From Anaerolineae bacterium (GTDB lineage: Bacteria; Chloroflexota; Anaerolineae; Aggregatilineales; UBA3940), in NCBI GenBank assembly GCA_016926255.1, contig JAFGOY010000060.1, forward strand, positions 1-64,000: 64,000 bases of DNA, read 5' to 3'. The notes beneath the pieces were generated by a model. It did not search any database. It saw only the letters and a program-made list of their open reading frames with translations, and was not told the origin of the DNA. A program made the translations under genes and the position numbers. Positions 60,886 to 64,000 of the stretch are shown here, piece by piece; the first letter of the stretch is position 1, and the number at the start of each line of letters is the position of its first letter.

Positions 60886-61923
60886 ATGCGATACCGCAGA
60901 CAGTTTTTGTTCAGCATACTTGTGATTATGTTGGTCGTGTCAGGTTGCAATTTACTCGGCGGCGGCGACCAACTCGCTGTCGATGCTACTCTGCCGGAAC
61001 CGGGAATCGGGGTGATACCGACTGCTTTCGACCTGGCACCGACCCTCGCTCCCGGCACGGCGGTGACGGCAACCCCAGCCCCAGTCGGGCCGACGCCCGA
61101 AGAGGGCGGGAACGCCGATAATGCGGGTGCAGCACCAACCCCTCTCCCGGAGCCGACCCAGATTGTGCCCGACGTAGCACCGACTGACGCTCCTGCGGCG
61201 GCCCCTGCTTCCGGTGGGGGAGATGATGCCCCTGGAATTTTCATCGCGCCGCAGCTTGGCGCTGCCGAAGAAATCATCCTCGTATCCGGTGTCAACTGGC
61301 CGCCGAATGTCAAGGTCAGCCTGCACTGGGCAGAACCGGGCGGCGAGACCGGGCCGGTCTACTGGGAAGAGGAAACGGATGAAAACGGTCGTTTCGAAGT
61401 GGGCCTGATCGTCCCACCGACTGAAAAATGGCCGGGCGGCGAGCCGCAGGAACGCGACATGATCGAGCTACGGGCAATGACGCCTTCCCTAGAATACCAG
61501 TATTATTGGGCGACTTATACCTACATTCCCGCCTCGGTAAGCTCTCTGGTTTTGCCGTTTACCAATCCGGATTACCCTTATTCGATTTCAGTGCCCAATC
61601 TCTGGACATGGTACTGGGATGAGGACGATACTACCGATGTCCGGTTCTCCTCACCCTACGAAGTTGGCTATGGCTTTGCACTTGTCGTATCCGGCAGCAG
61701 CGCCGAAAGCGTTGTGGCGGGGATCATGGCCCAGGAAGCGCCTGGGGAAAGCTACACAACCGGCAATCTGAGCACTTCGGGATATCCAGGCATCGAGGCG
61801 ACAACTGCAGGTGGCACCGTGGTGCAGTTCATCGAGGGTGATGATTATATATATGTCATCAGCTTTACCAACGATGACGGTCAGACCGCCTATAATATCC
61901 TTGACACCTTCACTCTGAATTAG
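60886..61923 (+). CDS. Pro/Thr-rich lipoprotein
   Basis: The 345-residue protein has a signal peptide with a lipobox (LVVSGC), a long Pro/Thr/Ala-rich spacer (residues ~35-120) and two beta-rich parts. The first (EEIILVSGVNWPPNVKVSLHW) looks like a surface beta-sandwich. The second (YPYSISVPNLWTWYWDEDDTTDVRFSSP) resembles PsbP/DUF-type small lipoprotein domains with a closing IYVISFTNDDGQTAYNILDTFTL. No enzyme motif was found. GGAGGGG lies just before the ATG; a GTG 3 bp earlier is the alternative. Cell-surface location is a safe inference. Confidence 0.85.
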   Translation: MRYRRQFLFSILVIMLVVSGCNLLGGGDQLAVDATLPEPGIGVIPTAFDLAPTLAPGTAVTATPAPVGPTPEEGGNADNAGAAPTPLPEPTQIVPDVAPTDAPAAAPASGGGDDAPGIFIAPQLGAAEEIILVSGVNWPPNVKVSLHWAEPGGETGPVYWEEETDENGRFEVGLIVPPTEKWPGGEPQERDMIELRAMTPSLEYQYYWATYTYIPASVSSLVLPFTNPDYPYSISVPNLWTWYWDEDDTTDVRFSSPYEVGYGFALVVSGSSAESVVAGIMAQEAPGESYTTGNLSTSGYPGIEATTAGGTVVQFIEGDDYIYVISFTNDDGQTAYNILDTFTLN

Positions 61924-61942
61924 AAAAACTGGTTAAAAAGTC

Positions 61943-61976
61943 AAAACGGCACAGGGGATTTGCCTGTGCCGTTTTT
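61943..61976. terminator. Bidirectional terminator between the lipoprotein gene and pyrH
   Basis: AAAACGGCACAGG (61943-61955) pairs with CCTGTGCCGTTTT (61963-61975), with A and T tracts on both sides. It serves both convergent genes. Confidence 0.8.
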
Positions 61977-62003
61977 GATCATTGTGGAAATTAATCGATG
62001 CTG

Positions 62004-62732
62004 TCAACTGATCATCGTGCCAACCTTTTCGCCCAGGACGGCGCGAACGACGGCGTCCTCCTCCCACAGGTCAAGCACGATAACGGGCAGGTGATTGTCC
62101 ATCGCCAGCGAGATCGCCGTACTGTCCAGCACCTTGACCCGCTTATTCAGCGCATCCATGAAGGTCATATGATCGTGGCGCTGAGCGTTGGGGTCGACCT
62201 TCGGGTCTGTGTCGTAGACACCGTCGACTTTGGTCGCCTTGATCAGCACGTCGGCGTTGATCTCCATGCCACGCAGCGCAGCGGCGCTGTCGGTAGTGAA
62301 ATAGGGATTGCCGGTTCCCCCACCGAGGATCACAACCCGGCCTTTCTCCAGGTGCCGGATCGCCCGCAGGCGGATATACGGTTCCGCCACTGCCCGCATC
62401 TCGATGGCCGTTTGCACACGGGTTCCGATTCCCTGGCGTTCGAGCGCATCCTGCAGGGCCATCGCGTTCATCACCGTTGCGATCATCCCCATATAGTCCG
62501 CCGTAGCGCGTTCCATCCCGGCCTCGATGCCGATCTGTCCCCGCCACAGGTTACCAGCGCCGATCACCACCGCCACTTCGACGCCAAGTTGCTTCACCCG
62601 CTTGATAATCTCGGCGATCCAGGTTGCCCGCTTGGGGTCGATCCCGAACCCTTCTTCCCCCGAGAGTGATTCGCCGCCCAGTTTTAGCAAAATGCGGTTG
62701 TATTTGGGCATGCCCGTCAACTGTTGGCTCAA
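62004..62732 (-). CDS. pyrH: Uridylate kinase (UMP kinase)
   Basis: The 242-residue enzyme phosphorylates UMP to UDP and is hexameric in known bacteria. It has [19 protein letters not shown] at the N-terminus, [11 protein letters not shown], the [13 protein letters not shown] region, [21 protein letters not shown] and [13 protein letters not shown], all with expected spacing. TTG 62732 is chosen because GGGGGA lies 4-5 bp upstream; ATG 62711 has no ribosome site. It is downstream of rpsB and tsf, with a terminator in between, so it can also be transcribed on its own. frr, its usual partner, is absent. Confidence 0.96.
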   Translation of the reverse strand: MSQQLTGMPKYNRILLKLGGESLSGEEGFGIDPKRATWIAEIIKRVKQLGVEVAVVIGAGNLWRGQIGIEAGMERATADYMGMIATVMNAMALQDALERQGIGTRVQTAIEMRAVAEPYIRLRAIRHLEKGRVVILGGGTGNPYFTTDSAAALRGMEINADVLIKATKVDGVYDTDPKVDPNAQRHDHMTFMDALNKRVKVLDSTAISLAMDNHLPVIVLDLWEEDAVVRAVLGEKVGTMIS

Positions 62733-62819
62733 TGGTTCCCCCGTTTCGCTATGATTGTTCTGGCCTATCCACTTTCATGAGGCGACTGTAAGAGTCGTCC
62801 CTATTGCCTGCTAAATGGC

Positions 62820-62856
62820 AAAATAAGGGGGATTAGAATGGTTTTCTAATCCCCCG
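62820..62856 (-). terminator. Minus-strand terminator between tsf and pyrH
   Basis: The 12-bp perfect stem GGGGGATTAGAA (62827-62838) and TTCTAATCCCCC (62844-62855) is followed on the minus strand by TTATTTTG. Confidence 0.8.
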
Positions 62857-62871
62857 TTTGCTGTTGCCCAG

Positions 62872-63498
62872 CTACTCGTTGTCTTCCTCGCCGGTTTGCC
62901 CAGCGATATCCCCGATTTCGAACCGGGCGAACCGATTGACGCGGATATTCTCCTTCAACGCAGCAATCGCCTCGACGATAATGTCATTGATCGTTTTCTC
63001 GTCATCTTTGACGAAGGACTGCTGGAGCAAACAAATCTCGGCGTAGACCTTGTTCATCCGGCCTTCGACAATTCGGTCGATGACGTTGTCGGGTTTACCC
63101 TGAGCCTTAGCTTCGGATTCAAACTCTTTCCTGTGCTCGTTGACAATCTCTTCCGAGACATCGGCCACGTCGAGATACTGCGGGTTGGCAAACGCAATAT
63201 GCAGCGCGAGGTCATGGGCCAGTTCCTGAAACTGATCTGTGGATGCGACAAAGTCGGTTTCACAGTTCAGCTCAAGCATCACACCCACCCGGCCACCAGG
63301 ATGACCATAAGTCTCGATCAGCCCTTCGCGAGCTTCGCGTTCCGATTTCTTTCTGGCTGTTGCAAGCCCCTTCTCGGCAAGGTATTTTTTTGCTTCGTCG
63401 AAGTTCTCATTGTACTGTTCCAGCGCCTTCTTGCAGTCAAGGACTGCCGCGCCTGTCTCTTCACGAAGTTTCTTTACCATCTCAGCGGATACTGCCAT
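62872..63498 (-). CDS. tsf: Translation elongation factor Ts
   Basis: The 208-residue protein opens SAEMVKKLREETGAAVLDCKKAL, contains the strictly conserved NCETDFVASTDQF block, and has the C-terminal helical module with VYAEICLLQQSFVKDDEKTI, then a short acidic tail. It is of the shorter type (about 200 residues), lacking one of the two subdomain repeats of E. coli EF-Ts, as in many bacteria. It recycles EF-Tu-GDP. It lies 35 bp after rpsB on the same strand, the usual operon order. Confidence 0.97.
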   Translation of the reverse strand: MAVSAEMVKKLREETGAAVLDCKKALEQYNENFDEAKKYLAEKGLATARKKSEREAREGLIETYGHPGGRVGVMLELNCETDFVASTDQFQELAHDLALHIAFANPQYLDVADVSEEIVNEHRKEFESEAKAQGKPDNVIDRIVEGRMNKVYAEICLLQQSFVKDDEKTINDIIVEAIAALKENIRVNRFARFEIGDIAGQTGEEDNE

Positions 63499-63533
63499 TG
63501 GTCTTTTTCCGTCCTCTTTGTTGTAATGCCTAA

Positions 63534-64000
63534 TTATTCGTCTTCTGCCTGTTCTTCTTCGGGGCTTTCCGCCTCTTCCTGTTCTTCATCATCTTCTTCA
63601 GCAGGAGATTCTTCATCATCGGCGGCTTCTTCGTCTTCGGAAGCTTCTTCTTCCTCTTCTTCCGCTTTCGCTTTTGCTTTCGCCTCAGCCTCTTCTTCGA
63701 AGCTCAGTTCGCCGCTGCGAAGCTTGGCGAGCGTCGCCTGCCCCAAGAAGTCCTCGTCGTCGGCGTCTTCTTCCGGACCTTCGTAATCGTATTCTGCCGA
63801 GACGGTTTCCTCCGCCATCAGTTCTTCGTCGGTCATTTCGTCTTTGCGCAGGGCGATGCCCTCCAGAACAGCATCGGCAACGACACTGGTGATCAGCTTG
63901 ATGGCACGAATGGCATCGTCGTTCGAAGGAATGACGTAGTCGATCAAGTCCGGGTCGCAGTTGGTATCAACCATCGCGATGGCCGGGATATCGAGGATAT
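63534..64000 (-). CDS. rpsB: 30S ribosomal protein S2 (3' part; 5' end outside the window)
   Basis: The first visible residues, [20 protein letters not shown], are the conserved S2 core, with [17 protein letters not shown] directly after. The C-terminal extension of about 100 residues is strongly acidic (Glu, Asp and Ala runs, for example [20 protein letters not shown]) and likely disordered. Such long acidic tails on S2 occur in some bacteria but are not universal. The gene starts beyond 64000. It is followed by tsf. Confidence 0.95.
   Translation of the reverse strand, partial: ILDIPAIAMVDTNCDPDLIDYVIPSNDDAIRAIKLITSVVADAVLEGIALRKDEMTDEELMAEETVSAEYDYEGPEEDADDEDFLGQATLAKLRSGELSFEEEAEAKAKAKAEEEEEEASEDEEAADDEESPAEEDDEEQEEAESPEEEQAEDE

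Noticed and set aside
61998-62669. Open frame opposite pyrH
   Set aside because: pyrH is unmistakable on the minus strand; the opposite frame has no family features.
62896-63786. Open frame opposite tsf and rpsB with Ser runs
   Set aside because: The Ser-rich run is the complement of the Glu-rich tail of S2; the minus-strand genes are certain.

Overview
The window looks like a chromosomal segment of a Chloroflexota bacterium, most likely Anaerolineae-like. This is inferred from gene content and not proven. The pointers are a GC-rich background, a bacterial Elp3, receptor Ser/Thr kinases with TPR or beta-propeller ectodomains, Pro/Thr-rich lipoproteins, a Tad-type pilin operon with a giant DUF11 adhesin, PMT-like membrane glycosyltransferases, a T-box in front of thrS, and the rpsB-tsf-pyrH order. 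No rRNA, tRNA, CRISPR array, prophage or transposase was seen.

Layout. 1-8.5 kb: DUF503 protein, DUF4230 membrane protein, DNA ligase LigA, a PadR regulator with a perfect 24-bp operator palindrome on its promoter and two small downstream genes, a B3/B4 protein, and a large lipoprotein with a papain-like domain. 8.5-14 kb: an odd two-component pair (histidine kinase without the phospho-acceptor His, regulator without receiver), GlsB/YeaQ-type membrane protein, PPDK regulatory protein, a radical SAM protein, and a five-zinc-finger protein whose near-consensus promoter carries a LexA-like palindrome. 14-16 kb: an AT-rich convergent cassette, TcmP plus DUF5131, whose stop codons overlap tail to tail. 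16-22.7 kb: Elp3, BirA, a KBL/BioF-type transferase, a fused signal peptidase II-alpha-glucosidase, and SixA.

22.9-33.6 kb: a Tad surface operon (TadE-anchored 1837-residue DUF11 adhesin, TadE, TadG, CpaB) punctuated by intergenic hairpins. 33.6-38.2 kb, minus strand: TPR-ectodomain kinase and a membrane glycosyltransferase-like protein. 38.4-47.4 kb: a translationally coupled six-gene exopolysaccharide operon (bi-domain oxidoreductase, heparinase/alginate-lyase-like protein, GDP-mannose 6-dehydrogenase-like enzyme, three GT4 glycosyltransferases). 47.5-51 kb: LysM-M23 peptidase, then T-box-controlled thrS. 51-62 kb: an AT-rich ORFan, a kinase with a beta-propeller, another PMT-like protein, RtcA, GT4, a methyltransferase-like membrane protein, Trm112-like protein, a stand-alone receiver, a membrane protein, a CBS protein and a lipoprotein. 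62-64 kb, minus strand: pyrH, tsf and the 3' part of rpsB.

A dispersed intergenic element occurs four times in the first 14 kb. It has a conserved frame around an inner hairpin whose two arms co-vary. The most unusual items are the signal peptidase II-GH13 fusion, the degenerate two-component pair, the LexA-like box on the leaderless zinc-finger gene, the TcmP/DUF5131 cassette and the TadE-anchored giant adhesin.
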